Source: Asterias amurensis (taxonomy: Eukaryota; Echinodermata; Asteroidea; Forcipulatida; Asteriidae). Taken from it: a DNA stretch of 64,000 nucleotides. The notes beneath the pieces were generated by a model. That model was given only the letters and a program-made list of their open reading frames with translations, was not told the DNA's origin and did no database searches. Positions 1-13,000 of this stretch are shown piece by piece. The stretch covers positions 20,364,450-20,428,449 of the forward strand of contig NC_092648.1 of NCBI RefSeq assembly GCF_032118995.1. The letters run 5' to 3'. Numbering within the stretch: the first letter of the stretch is position 1; each line of letters starts with the position of its first letter. The translations under genes were made by a program, and so were the position numbers.

Positions 1-1
1 G

Positions 2-2415
2 CTACGACGATGCGAGGACAACCTTGAACTGTTAGAGACCACCATTGACCCCACACAGTTTGAAATTGAGAAGGTCAGTACCTAGTTATTGTCTTTTCCA
101 AAAAGTCAGTTTCATACTCCTATTCAATGCACTCACATTTACTGAAAGAGGTGTTTGTTCACATCAGCCTTTTTTGTTTCTAAATTGTAGCTACAACTTT
201 GGTTATACCTGTGTACACTTGTGGATGGCAGTAAATGTGTTAATTTCTGTGCTAATTATTTGTACATGTGAATTAAAGACAGCGGACACTTTTGGTAATT
301 GTCAAAGACTAGCCTTCACAGTTGGTGTATCTCAACAGAAGCATAAAATAACTAACCTGTGAAAATTTAAGCTCAATCGGTCATTGAAGTTGCGAGATAA
401 TAATGAAAGAAAAAAGCACCCTTGTCACACAAACTTGTGTGCGTTTAGATGGTTGATTTTGAGACATCAAGAAAGGTTTTATGCTAATAATTATTTTGAG
501 TAATTACCAATAGTGTCCACTGCCTTTAAGAGTTGCCTGTCTAGAAATCTTTGACCATATAAGTGCTTGACATTTTACACATTAAATGTTTTCCAATTTA
601 CTGAAGTTGTTTTTTGTTTATACCCACCTATCTAATATATAAATTGAAGCCGCAACTGATTTTTATTCTTGTGTATACTTGTGGTTGACAGTATAAACAT
701 GTTAATTCTGTGCTAACTATTTTTTTTACAAATGAATCAAGAGTGATTTGTCTAGAACTTGTTCACCATATCAGTGTTTCACATTTTACTTCTGAATATG
801 GTTGGGTACTGCTTGTGCTAGTGCCACAATTTTTGTGAACTGTTGAACTTGTGTGTGTGGTATTTCCATTTGTAAATCATCATAAAGTATGGTTTACTGA
901 TAAGTTTGTTCACTTGGCTTGTCAAGTCCAAACCTCTAGGGCCCAGTTCCAAATTTTGCTCAATAATTTCAGGATACCAGTCGTTTTTGTAAGCATAATT
1001 TGTTTTGTGCTGAGCTATACCTTTTGTGTTTTTAACAGCAGCTCTATTTGGCCCAGGACCTGTTTTTCAGTCATGAAGCTATATTTTAGTGGTAGGCTTA
1101 GTGTACAATTACTTGTAACTGCCTATTCTAAAACGTAAGGCACATGTTTGTGTGAAATGCGCTATATAAGATCTAGTTATTATTATTATTAGTAGTAGTA
1201 TTATTATTATTGTTAGTATTATTATTATTGTTAAAATAACCTAGGATGAGCTTTTTTATTTGAATAAATCAGTCACTATTTATGAAGGAATAAATTTCCA
1301 CTCATCTACAGTTACTTATGATATGAATTTGTTTTGCTTTCGATATAACAGCCTGAAGATCAGAGCATCAGCCCACAGAGGGCAGCCTTCCCTCTTCAAG
1401 CCATGGGTGATATGATGGGGGAGTTTGGTAGTACACCAATGCTCCGTTCGAGTACACCTATATACACTATGAGGCATTTCAGTGACGCTGCAACCAATAC
1501 GATACCTAGAGATGAGACGGATGGTGCTCCTGTTGTGTAAGTTATTTGCTTGATATGACATCCAGGGCCCTATTTCATAGAGATGCTTAAGCAGAAAATA
1601 TTGATTAACACATTTCTGCTTTGTGGGATTCGAGGGGCATTGCATGATGAGGTATCAATGTATTTGGTCTGGGGTAACACCATGTGTGTATCTACTTGCT
1701 GGGTAGATAATGTTCTTTTGAGAACTTGGCTTGCTATATTATATTCTACAACTGCGGAGTAGAATTTTTGGAATTCAGAAGACTCCTCTACTACCACTGA
1801 GTAGAATTTTGAAACTAAGAAGTCTCCCGAATTCTGAAAAATTTACTGCGTGGTAGTAGAATATTTAGAAAGACAAGTTCTCAAAACAACATAATCTACC
1901 CAGCAAGTAGATGTACACATGGTGCTACCACAAAAGAAATTAAAAAAAATCTGCTAAACAAAACAAGCAAGATATCAGTTACACATGACATTGTATTTTG
2001 GCTGTTTACCAAAGATATTATTGTGCTTAGCGACTTTTTGTGGCAGCTCTATAAAATTGGGCCCTAATTCGTAAATTATTACATGATACATATAGTGATG
2101 AAATGCACAAAGTGATAAATTATAGTTCATAACTAGTACAATAATCTAGTAAGAGCGACATTTTACATTCATTTGATATACTTTGTCTTCTTTTACAGTG
2201 CTGTTGCTGGTGCCCCTGTCGGTCGTCGTCGCTCACCATTCATATCTCGAGCATTGAGGGCAGCATTACCTCTCCATCTCCTCATGCTACTTCTGTTGGG
2301 TGTGGCTTGTCTCGTTCCGATGACGGAAGAGGACTACAGCTGTACACTGACCAATAACTTCGCACGGTCACTACAGCCAATGTTACGCTTCACCAACGGC
2401 CCTCCACCCATCTGA
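2..2415 (+). CDS. SYNE1/2: Nesprin (SYNE1/2-like) C-terminal exons with KASH domain
   Basis: Nesprins anchor the cytoskeleton to the nuclear envelope; the C-terminal KASH domain spans the outer nuclear membrane and binds SUN proteins in the perinuclear space. Three coding exons are seen: 2-73 (enters the window open, phase 0, donor gtcagt), 1352-1536 and 2199-2415 (stop TGA 2413-2415). The last exon encodes the [12 protein letters not shown] basic-to-hydrophobic entry, a ~20-residue membrane segment, then [14 protein letters not shown] and a terminal TNGPPPI. The cysteine lies 23 residues before the last residue, the position known to form a disulfide with SUN proteins in nesprins-1/2. Vertebrate nesprins end PPPL or PPPT, so the final Ile is a small variation. 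The middle exon encodes a Ser/Thr/Pro-rich linker ([16 protein letters not shown]). The spectrin-repeat body lies to the left of the window. I cannot say whether it is nesprin-1 or -2; invertebrates often have one gene. Confidence 0.94.
273..529 (-). mobile_element. MITE family A copy (nesprin intron), internally shortened
   Basis: It begins TTAAAGACAGCGGACAC and ends GTGTCCACTGCCTTTAA, inverted ends of ~26 bp abutting TTAA on both sides. The orientation is opposite to the copies at 8826 and 31409. At ~257 bp it is shorter than the ~385-bp full copies. Confidence 0.8.
1563..2066. mobile_element. Inverted-repeat element (gggccc/cttaagc family) with a nested second element
   Basis: The left end reads cagggccctatttcatagag with gcttaagcag; the right end is its inverse (ctctataaaattgggccc). 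Partial copies lie near 17933-18179, 21735-21880 and 31920-32092. Inside it, about 1665-1930, is a second palindromic element whose ends read gtaacaccatgtgtg and cacatggtgctacca; related copies lie at 31203-31345 and 33208-33372. The nesting implies the inner element inserted later. Confidence 0.6.
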
Positions 2416-2466
2416 TTGATGGGTCGGCTTCTAGGACCCATCTGATTGGTGGGTCGGCTTCCAGGA
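2407..2466 (+). repeat. 30-bp tandem duplication across the nesprin stop codon
   Basis: Two 30-bp copies (2407-2436 and 2437-2466) differ at only two positions. The first contains the last KASH codons and the TGA stop; the second begins the 3' UTR. Each copy begins acccatctgattg and contains a short inverted repeat (accca...tgggt), so the stop codon sits in a possible hairpin. The unit is a multiple of three, so the second copy repeats a Pro-Ile-stop ending in frame. Confidence 0.8.
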
Positions 2467-5383
2467 ATCGGAATGAGTGGATGTTCTTGTGCAATTCATT
2501 AAAGTGTTTTTAAGAGTACAATAAACTTTGACAACTGAGTGAGGTGTTATTGTTTTGGAGTCATGGGGATTCATTGGATTGGAAGTATCAGACATTGTCA
2601 TGACGTTGGCCCTGCCCTGCCTCTCTTCCAGAGTTGCATTTCCGAGAGCTGCAGAGCAGGAAATATTTCATGTGAAATTTGTTTGCCGAGCTACACCTAA
2701 CAGGGAACCAGTTATGGATAATTTACATAACATGGCATGCGCACTGGTATTCAGAATCTAAAACTTGCTGGTACTGGGTTAGTGCTTAGAGATTGAGCCA
2801 TCTTATTATCTAGCATGTTCACTTCCGACGACCCACCGTTATGTAATCATCATGTTGTCTGATTGGTCAATTCACCCATCTTAAAGAAATTTAATTGACA
2901 GCCAATCTTATCTGTATAAAAAAGCAAGAGCTTTTTCAGCAGTAAAGCAAAAAGACAAATCTAAGAATATTCTCAGACAAAATTATAATTTGTTTACCTT
3001 CCTGTATATTTACCATCAGTCAGGTAAGGTCTTCAACTCTCCGTCTGTGAGAGAATGTGACTCAATAATAAGTTATTGTAGTTGCGCACAAAGTGGTACA
3101 AAATTATTTTTTGTATTTCAGATTTCAAAAGTAGAATCAAATCAATATTTTACAAATCAGATCAACAACTAGTTTTTTATGTAGAGATATTGCATAAATC
3201 ATACAGAGAATAGCTGATACTTTATATTAAGCGTCAAAATCATGTGCAGAAATCATGTGATTAAAAGTGTCGCGCTAACACCCTAAACCTTGGTAAACAG
3301 TAAATTTGTTTCAGGCTGTCTCTAAATAAGCGGCTCTGACTGACAGCTGTGGCTGACCCACCATCTTACCATGCACTGAAGCATAGGTTGCCCTTAACAA
3401 CAGCCAGAGCCACTAATCAAGATACGGTAATAGTGTAGAGAACTCCTACTCATTTAAGTTCAAGTCTTTCGCTTCCTTTGTAAACCAGTTTTTTAATTTT
3501 GCCTTTGAGCTGTGCTGTAAAATGCAATGTTTTCATTTTGGAGTTTTGAAATATTAACTGATTTTGATTTGTAAATAGGGTATTTTAACCATATTAAAAA
3601 CTCATGTTATTTGTAATTTATATTTTACTTAATATTTTCCTCTCCCCTTGGATGCAGTGATTTCATTCATTCATGTTGAGCAGCTAATTCTGTATAGAGT
3701 GTATTTTACTTATCTTAACATATTTCAGTTCTTCACATTTTTCTTAAACTCTTGATTGAAAAAAATGTTGCATGTGGAGTTGTGGGGTCCAAGTCCTGCC
3801 GGATACTTTTTTGAAAGTACTTGTGGGGACTACACTAGGGCATAATTAACTAGCTAATCATTCAACTAGCTATCTGGTCATTCAACTTTAGCTTTCTGGT
3901 CATTCAACTAGTTATCTAATCATTGAAAGGTTTATCTTAACTAGTTATAATTCAACTAGTTATCTTAACTGTGCTACATTTTAACATTCTAAAATGTCAA
4001 TTCAAGATCATGAATTAATAATTTTGTTTCATAAAAAAGGGTTTGTAATCACATTTTTTATGATACAACATTTATTTACCCACTGTGGAGTAAAAGTTTC
4101 TGTGAGTGTGGACGGATATCCAAAAATAACTACTCAAAATGTTTTACTTTGTTTTCTGTGAACTTTGTTTTTTCAATTCAATAAGTTTTGATGTAATATT
4201 CATTCGCACGCTGCTCCTTTCTTAAAATAAAAGAAAAAGATATATATTCCTTGCCAAAGTACAGAAATATCAAGTTTGGGGGTAAAACAAATTGTTTGAA
4301 ATAGTAACGAATGGTGGTTATTTGAAAATTAATTTAATCATAAGTGTGTTATGAATATTAACTATTTTTGTATGGCAATCCATTTGTAAGAGTGTATCTA
4401 GTCTAATGCCCTAATTTATTTGTAAATTTCGGAATGTTGTACACAAAGATGTATTCTTTTTTTTAAAACATTTTAGCTGTGGTTTTCAACTACAAGAAAT
4501 CGTAATGGTACGAAACATTCAATTAGTTTAAATTAACCAACCTTTTAATGATAGATGTTGTTTTTGTCACCAAGCATTAAGCTGCAAAAAAACCACGCTG
4601 GTAGATATTTTTGATAATGCTTTGTGTATTCACAGTAGAGCATTTTGAGATGTAGATAAATAATCATGATAAAGTATTGTCATAAAACTAAAGATGTACA
4701 TATGGAAATAAAGAAGTCATGTTTGCAAGAAATAACAAGTTGTCTCCAATGAGTTTCTTAACCTTGTGGATGGCAACGAATTCAACGAGATAAATTGTTT
4801 TCCTTCCAACCCAACAGGATATTTTATGGGATTTGTTGCAGGCAATTTTGTTGCATGCAGTGGCATGACACAGGATCAGGCCTTATGCTTCATTTTTGAA
4901 AGGGCACCACCGTCTGTTTTCCTTAGTGAGGGCATCTCTGTATTTTGGGGGGATTTGTCACAATCAATTTTCTTTGACAGTAATGTCCCACTTCAACTCG
5001 AAAAAGCAGATACAGTACTAAACAGTACATGTTCCCAATTCAAAACAGATCCCAAAACACATCTATTTCGGAAACCATAGCCTTCGAACTATTGCTTGTC
5101 TTGTGTATTAGCATAGTTCTTGGTTTTTTGCGCCAGGAGTGTCATCATTGGCAGACATGGCATATTATTATTATTTTATCATTGGCAAAAGGAAACCCTG
5201 ACTTGACAAAGCAAAGTGAACAAAGATTCTCTTTAAATCACAAAAAACCTCGGCTGTGGGACATGGCTACCAACTGTTTCAATGACTGGAACCAAAGCTG
5301 GAACCTCCAAATGAAAAATAACACAAGTTTATGTAGAACAATATATTTGAAAGTTAAACTTGATTTATTTATAATACCATATA
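2416..5383 (+). other. Nesprin 3' UTR and intergenic DNA
   Basis: No further coding exon is recognised. AATAAA motifs lie at 2520-2525 (about 105 bases after the stop) and 4707-4712 (followed by a GT-rich stretch), so a short and a ~2.3-kb 3' UTR are both possible. The stretch is AT-rich. At about 4870-4915 it carries a fragment of the repeat family also seen near 12640, 47058 and 55556. Confidence 0.5.
2520..2525 (+). terminator. Candidate proximal poly(A) signal of nesprin
   Basis: A canonical AATAAA about 105 bases downstream of the KASH stop codon, followed within 50 bases by GT-rich sequence (gtgaggtgttattgttttgg). It is the first such signal after the stop. Confidence 0.45.
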
Positions 5384-5889
5384 AACTGCGCCAATAAAGT
5401 ATCTAAACACTTACAAATAGTCAGATTTATCGGAACCTGAATTAGTATGCCAAAGAATAATTATTCATTTCTATTCACCGTTAATTTCTGCACATTTTGA
5501 CACATCTTGTGTTGCGCTACGATGTTGTTTGGTGGATTTATGGACACTTGAGTGGCTTAAGGTCGAATTTCAAAAGTTGCAAAAGCCCCTATTCACCCCA
5601 ATTCCAGAAGGGAACTCACACAAGCATCACACACAGACAAAATCAAGACAAAAGACACAAACTCGTTTCGTTTACTTGACCATGAAATTAATTGCCGTAT
5701 CTTTAACTCTAAAACTGCTGATATCCTGTCCTCAATACTTGGTGTGTCCTCCATCACTGTTAACGGCAAGGAGTCGTCTTCTCATACTCCAAACGAGACA
5801 TCTGATCTGTCCCTGGTCAATCCCCTGCCATTTCCTGATCAGGATGCGTCGCAATCCCTCGAGAGTGGTGTCAGGCTTGATGGACTTGT

Positions 5890-6093
5890 TCACTTTCTTC
5901 TGCTGCAGAAGTCACACTCGGGCGGCCACTCCTTGGCAGGTTGTCCACATTTCCGTGAGCTTGGTAGCCATTCCACCATTTTACTGACCGTCGCTGGTGA
6001 CGTTCCAACTTGATGAGCTGCAGCTCGAATCGACATACCGGCTTCTATCAAACCAACGATCCGTCCTCTTTCCTGTTTGGTCAGTTGAGCCAT
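5890..6093 (-). pseudogene. Tc1-like transposase N-terminal fragment
   Basis: The 67-codon frame begins MAQLTKQERGRIVGLIEAG and continues with AAAHQVGTSPATVSKMVEW, the paired-like helix-turn-helix that recognises Tc1/mariner inverted repeats. After ~45 residues the similarity stops. The catalytic DDE domain (~250 further residues in intact relatives) is absent, so it cannot encode a working transposase. It lies between the long inverted ends of the element at 5384-6533. Confidence 0.8.
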
Positions 6094-6518
6094 CTTTCCT
6101 GTTATCTTGAAACACCTTTCCCTGTCTTACCATAATCAGGGATTCTGGCTCTTAACCCATTTTGTTGTATGCCTCCCATCTTTGACCCCTTTGCTTGGTT
6201 ACTGACAATTATTGCTGATGTTCATCGCAACCGATTAATCCAAAACGCGACAAACAAATCATTTATAAAAGGCGGGCAAAAGAAACGCTGATCTTACTCG
6301 TCACAATACAACGATTTAGCTCGAATAGGGGCTTTTGCAACTTTTGAAATTCGACCTTAAGCCACTCAAGTGCCCATAAATTCACCAAACAACATCGTAG
6401 CGCAACATAAGATGTGTCAAAATGTGCAGAAATTAACGGTGAATAGAAATGAATAATTATTTTTTGGCATACTATTTCAGGTTCCGATATATCTGACCAT
6501 TTGTAAGTGTTTAGATAC

Positions 6519-6524
6519 TTTATT
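6519..6524 (-). terminator. Candidate TAF1A poly(A) signal inside the transposon end
   Basis: On the minus strand this is AATAAA, within the right inverted repeat of the Tc1-like element. Reading downstream from the TAF1A stop (7053) I see no earlier AATAAA or ATTAAA, so it is the first canonical signal the TAF1A transcript meets. Use of the site is inference. Confidence 0.4.
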
Positions 6525-6579
6525 GGCGCAGTGTATATCGCAGCAGCATCCTTTATACACATTATACATAATATATTTT

Positions 6580-6900
6580 GAAGATACAATCACTTCACAT
6601 TATCATATTACAGAATGGCATAGTTTATCTATTATTCAAAACCACAGTGAATGGTCAGACAGTAGGAGGGTTGACTGAGTAGCTTATCCTTCAAAACCAC
6701 AGTGAACAACTGGATGATGTTGAATGGTCAGACAGTAGGAGGGTTGAGCTGCATTCACTTCACGGTACCATATTGCAGGCTGGCATAGTTTGTCAATCAT
6801 TCAAACCCACATTGGACAGTGGATGATATTGAACGGTCACCACAGTGTAGGCTGGCAGAGTTCAATAAATTATTTAAAACCACAGTGGGACATGAAATGG
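6580..6900. repeat. Degenerate tandem repeat (caaaaccacagtgga family)
   Basis: Two to three imperfect copies share the blocks attcaaaaccacagtgaa, ggtcagacagtaggagg and ggctggcatagttt. Further pieces of the family lie at about 35080-35215 and 35745-35775 in a TMX1 intron. It sits just past the TAF1A stop codon, probably in that gene's 3' UTR. Confidence 0.65.
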
Positions 6901-7052
6901 TCCAACCAGTAGAAGTGTTAATTGTATCGTGACATACACAAGCTATTAAACCAGTCATTATTGCTGTGACGAAAATCCTGAGAATTTTAAACAATTCCTG
7001 AGTTTTCTTGTGAGGAATCCGTTCAGAATAATGAACATTCCCTCATCACCTT

Positions 7053-10000
7053 CTATGATATCAGGTCATATTCTTCAAATAATTCAGCTGCATCCTCTAG
7101 GAGCTTGATGTATTTTGTCTCGTCTTTCTTCATGAAGTGCTTCTTCACAATGTTCACAAACTGTGATTCTGTGGAAAAGAATTGATACAAATAAATTGTT
7201 TACTTTGGGTCAATTTGGTCATACTGACAAACATTTTGTGTCAGAAATTTGTTTTTTATGTCTTGTCAGAGTTTTGTGTGCGAAAACAAAGTACATGTAA
7301 ATATAAAAATTGTTTTTGTTTAATGCGAATCCCTGGAAACTGATGCTACCATAGGCAGACTAAGATCGAGCAGCCGCAAAAACGTAGAGAAAAGTAAATT
7401 GACAATTTTTTTCAACCTGGCAATGGGTGATCAAGAAAGTAGAGTAATAGTTTGTGCGTGTGTCGTTGCAGAGCAGTCTTGCACATCCTTGACTCCAGTT
7501 CTGATGGCATAGTCATTGGTGGCTACAGCTATGGCTATGACCTTTGCTAAGGGTGTTGCTGAGGATGTTGTATACTTCAATGCACGATGACACAGACATC
7601 TGGGCATAGTGGTAGCTGTACCCGCCGATTGTACCACGTCATTACATTGATCACAAAGTCATTGACTAACCTGGGGTGTGAAGGAAAATGGCAACCAGAG
7701 CTTTCTGCAGTACGACTTTCTTATTGCTCTTGAGTAGACCTTGAGCTGACTTGACATCAAAGTGGTAAGATGGCCACCAGTTTCTCATGCTCCAACAATC
7801 CTGAGCTGTTTTGATAGCGACAGCATCCTGTCTAAAAGATCCAGAGAGAAACAGCAAAATAAAAATCATTGAACCATCACCAAACCATGACCTTCTTACT
7901 CCACTTACTCTATGCTTACTCCAAGTAATAACAAAATTGTAAAGCGCTTATCTATCTATGATCAACCATATTCCAAATCAATTAAAGGCAGTGGACACTA
8001 TTGGTAATTACTCAAAATAGTTATTAGCGTAAAACCTTTCTCGGTGACGAGTAATGAGGAGAGGTTGATGGTATAAAACATTGTGAGAAATGGCTCCCTC
8101 TGAAGTGCCATAGTTTTCGAGAAAGAAGTAATTTCCCACGAATTTGATTTTGAGACCTCAAGTTTAGAACTTGAGGTCTCGAAATCAACTATCTAAACGC
8201 ACACAACTTCGTGTGACAAGGGTATTTTTTCTTTCATTATTATCTCGCAAGTTCGATGACCGATTGAGCTCAAATTTTCACAGGTTTGTTATTTTACGCA
8301 TTTGTTGAAATACACCAACTGTGAAGGCTAGTCTTTGACAATACATTACAAGATACTTAGATTATCAAATTATACAGGGAATGTAATTAAGAATACATTA
8401 AGGAGAGATCGGCAAACTAACAAAAAACAAGTGGATAAAACACAATATATCTCTGTAAATCCAGTCATGAGACATCTTTACATGCTACTTTGTGTATGGC
8501 GGGGTTCCAACAGCACCCCAAAATCTTGTGGTTTATCATCATTTGTGAATATTTCTCACCTCCGAAATGCCTTTGTAAGGTATTTTGCAAGAATCTTCCA
8601 GGGTTTTAGACTCTTATACCAGTATGGATAGTCCAACACATTGAATAGTGTATTGGTGAGTGCATGAATTCTTTCGTTGTATTTCTTTTTCTTCTTTGAT
8701 TTGACTGCCAGCTGCTGGAGACGCACAAGCTCTAATGCAAGTGGGTCCGAGGGAATTCTTCTCACAAACTCCTACAATTATAAATAATTAAAAAAAACAA
8801 ACAAAACAATCATTGCATTAACCAGTTAAAGGCAGTGGACACTATTGGTAACTACTCAAAATAATTATTAGCATAAAACCTTACTTGTTAACGAGTAATG
8901 GGGATAGGTTGGTAGTAATAAGCCTTGTGAGAAACGGCTCCCTCTGACGTGGAGTAGTTTTTGAGAAAGAAGTAAATTTCAACGAATTTGATTCCGAGAC
9001 CTCAAGTTTAGAATTTGAGGTCCCGAAATCAAGCATCTGAATGCACACAACTACGTGTGACAAGGGTGTTTTTTCTGTCATAGTTATCTCGCAACTCCGT
9101 CGACCAATCGAGCTCAAATTTTCACAGGTTTGTTATTTTATGCATATGTTGAGATACAGCAAGTGAGAAGACAGGTCTTTGACAATTACCAATAGTGTCC
9201 ACTGGCTTAAAGATCAGATGAAGTGTATGCAGAATATGCACACACTATTGTTTTGGACACACGACCAGAAATCAAGTAAACACACTTTTGTGAAGCACTC
9301 TGGCACATTTACATGCACTGACATTCCCTTGTGTAACAATCATTGTGCAACGGCTTATTTTCCATACAAAATAAAGAACAAAGAATGCTGGAATTCATGC
9401 TTGAAATCTCCATTTTTCTGGGGGGTTATTGTGTAGTAATCAATGTAATTTGTGGCGTCTTAATATGCTTTTTACTTGACTTTGACAGTATTTTAGCCAG
9501 AAATATTTCTCTGGTGGAATAACACTGGCATGAACTGTCTAATCATCACTGAGCTTTCAGATTGAATAAGATTATTATTTTAAAAACAGTTTGTGAGGAA
9601 ATCCTGTACTTTATCTTATAAAGTTTTATAATTCACACAAATTATTCATGAATGCTACCTTGAGAATCTGCATCAGATCGCTTTCACTTCCATTATTGCG
9701 TTTGAGAAATCTGTAGAGATATCTGAAGGCATTGGGATTGTCTTGACACTGAGTGCAGTACTTCTCAAGGACCTCCTTGGCTTCCTCTATCTTACCCATC
9801 GTCTCCAGTATCTAACAGAAATGAACAAAACAACCAAAATAAACAACATTCTGATGAAGTCTATGAATGTTATTATTCAGAAAAGAAAAAAGGAAACTAC
9901 CCAACACTAGCACAACAAACTTTGTACTGTGCTTGCAAACCAGAACATTGTCTTACACGAATTGAACACGCTGGCTGTTGCAACACTTGTGACCATATGG

Positions 10001-13000
10001 CGTGTCGTGGCTGAGCGGTTAAGAGCACTGGACCCAAGCTCTGGTGTTTCTGTTCAGCAGAGTGTGGATTCGAGTCCGAGTCATGACACTTGTGTCCTCG
10101 AGCAAGATCCTTTACAATAAAATACTTAACCCAAAACACTTATCATGGAAGAGTCAGGGATAACCCCAGTGATTCTGTGTACAGGTATCCTCAGGTTTGT
10201 GAGCTATAGTGAATAATTTCATGTTCGAAGCATCCTTGGTTTCATTACCAGAACACATTAATAAAAATAATAATAGTAATCTCCGAAACATGATATTTGA
10301 ATCTCAGATACTACTGGAGATACTGCACTTCATGAAAGCAAACAGAGATTACCTCAACATGTTTAGTGATGAAGATATCCCAGACACCAGGTCTACCAGA
10401 GAATTTTCCCAGGCTCACACAAGCTCTCCTCCCCTCAAACTCTCCACTCTCTAGGGAATAAATCATTTATCTGCCATTTACTACAGTACATGTGTGCAAA
10501 TCTTTTAGGATTATTTAAGAGATTGGTAATTTTTTTTTTTCAAATAATAAACCACAAGGGAACTGACTGGATAATTTGTATAATAATTTTGGGTTGACCT
10601 AAGAAAACTGACAAGAGTGGGACTGAAACCTGCAACCTTAGTATTGTTGTGTTGGCCCTCTACCAACTAAGCTATCTAGTCCTAAGTTGGCGGTCTCCCT
10701 GTTTTGACAATATCTTTGTTTTGGGTGCCGTTCAGTTTAATGTATCAGTCAGTTTGTTTGTTATTACAAGTTTAAGTGTCTTTGTATGAAGTGTTTGTAT
10801 CAAGGCCAGTTTCAATTTACCCAATGTGGGATAATACAGTTTTTATCTTGTATTATTTCATCCTAACTTTTTTGTCTGTACTACTCAGTAAAACATCTGC
10901 TCTAGAATGTCAAAGGTCATGGGTTTGGGTCATCTGATTCATATTAAAATATACCAGTGAATTTCGTTCACAGAACTCAAGAAAGTACGTAGTATACAGT
11001 GCTTACACACATCAGTGTACGGGTAAACCAAATAATATTTTCTGTACAAGTTCATTATAACGGAATGAATAACAGACCAGCGGTATCGTCCTCCTGACTC
11101 TCTCTGTCAACAGACTTGAAATTCTGATGCCATGTCATGTACTGTAGCATCCCCGAGTAGGAGTTGATCAACAACTCCCAGAACTTGGATGTCTTCGCGT
11201 CCTCTTTCCGCAGTTTGGTTCGTCTGGAACGCTTGAAAGACTGAAGAATAAAATAAAAAATTCTCAATTGAGATTTAGAACCAGATTTACAGAGACTGTT
11301 TCTGGTTTCAATTTTTAAATTCATATAACACATTTAAACAAACATACTACAACAAGATTTGGGGGATTGAACGGTAACAGAATATCAGGACCATTCAGAA
11401 ATTGTGACATCATATTCATGAAAGCAGTACCTGTTTGGAATGACAACTGGTCAGTAAAATAATTTCAGGGAGTCTTGTTAAGAATTGCCTTTCACTTTGC
11501 GGCGTGTCATGGCTGAACGGACAAGCTGTGATGTTTTTGATGCTTTTAAACACTGAATTAGCCAGCCGAACTACTTGGAGATAATTTGAATAATAATAAT
11601 AATAAAATTTTTGATGGGTCCTTGGCTAGCATTTTGCCAGTGGACTACTGTTAGGAGTGAACACTGCTTGTTGTGGTACCTACCCTGACTTCCAGATGAG
11701 CTTCTTTATATTGCTGTCTACTAAGGAGGTAAAATACCTTCTCCAATCTCTTCTTCTTCAGTTGTTTATTGACCCCTTCTAGTTTACTATCAACAAGAAC
11801 AGAGTTAGGAAAGATTTAGATGCAATTCATAAAATTTTTAATTTATAAAGAAATAAGCCACAAGGAAAACAGACTTGGTAAAATTTAAAAAGAAATTTTG
11901 CATGAAAAGTAAAATTTAAGTATTGACAAAACAGAGAAACAGCCAACATTATGGCACAAGACAGCTTAGCTGGTAGAGTGCTGTCACATTTATCTAAAGG
12001 TTGCAGGTTAAAATCACGCTCTACTAACAAATTATTCTTTGTTCAACCCAAAAATGACTAAGAGCCTGATAAGAAGAAACAACTGTTTATTGTTTTGTTT
12101 TTAGAAAGATTAAAGATTCTCACCTGTTGAACTGTTCAATCAAAGCAGGGTCTGAGCCTGGATGACTGTATAAAATCTCCACACCACACTGCAAATAGAA
12201 TAAGACACATCTTGACTGATAAAGGGTCTTGACTGTAAAAAACACAATGTCCACAGATTTACATTTAACTTACTTAGTTTGAAGATAATGATAGCAGAAA
12301 GCTTCCCTGAAAATATTACTTGCTGAGGTGCTGTAGTTTTTGAGAAACGAGTATAACAATATCATGAAAATAATTTTCGTCTCAGTGACATGAGACGAAA
12401 ATTATTTTAGCATGTAAAAACGTATTTTCATGACAATGTATCACTCATTTCTCAAAAACTATAGCCCCTCAGCAACTAATATTTTAAGGTACGCTTTCTA
12501 CCATCATTATCTTCAAACGGTGTAAGTTTAATGTAAATCTGTGGACATTGTGTTTTGTGTTACAAAAAAGTACCCAAATCCTTTAATGATGGTTTGGTGT
12601 GAGGGCATTTTATTGCAGGCAGTTGTATACACACGGTCAGGCCTTATGCTTTATTTTTGAAAGGGAAAGGGCACCAAGGTGCACAATGGCATTTTCTTCT
12701 TGGTAAAGAGCACTTCTGTCACTGTAAATCTCTATTGGAACATTTCAGGGGACACCAAGGCAATAAGCCTTTTTGAGGTATGGCGGACACATTTCTACAA
12801 CACTGTAAAGTTGTGGTAAATTTGTGCGTATTGACCATAGAAATAGAACGTATGTTATTCAGTGAAGTGCGCATTTTAGGCGACGCGGCGTTTACACGTA
12901 AACCTAATGACCACCAACATGGTGAGTGTGGCATCAGTCGCGGCGTGTGACGCGCGCTTATCACGCCCGCCATACCTCAAAAAGGGGCAACAGAGTCAGA

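Larger units (their letters stand above)
5384..6533. mobile_element. Decayed Tc1-like DNA transposon with ~200-bp terminal inverted repeats
   Basis: The ends are inverted repeats (5384 to about 5590 and about 6325 to 6533) opening ACTGCGCCAATAAAGTATC, each flanked by a TA dinucleotide (5382-5383 and 6534-6535), as expected of Tc1/mariner insertion. Within it, on the minus strand, is the start of a Tc1-type helix-turn-helix transposase (entry at 5890-6093). No DDE catalytic part is seen, so the element is a non-autonomous remnant. A plus-strand stretch at about 5600-6013 stays open in one frame and does not resemble transposase. Confidence 0.85.
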
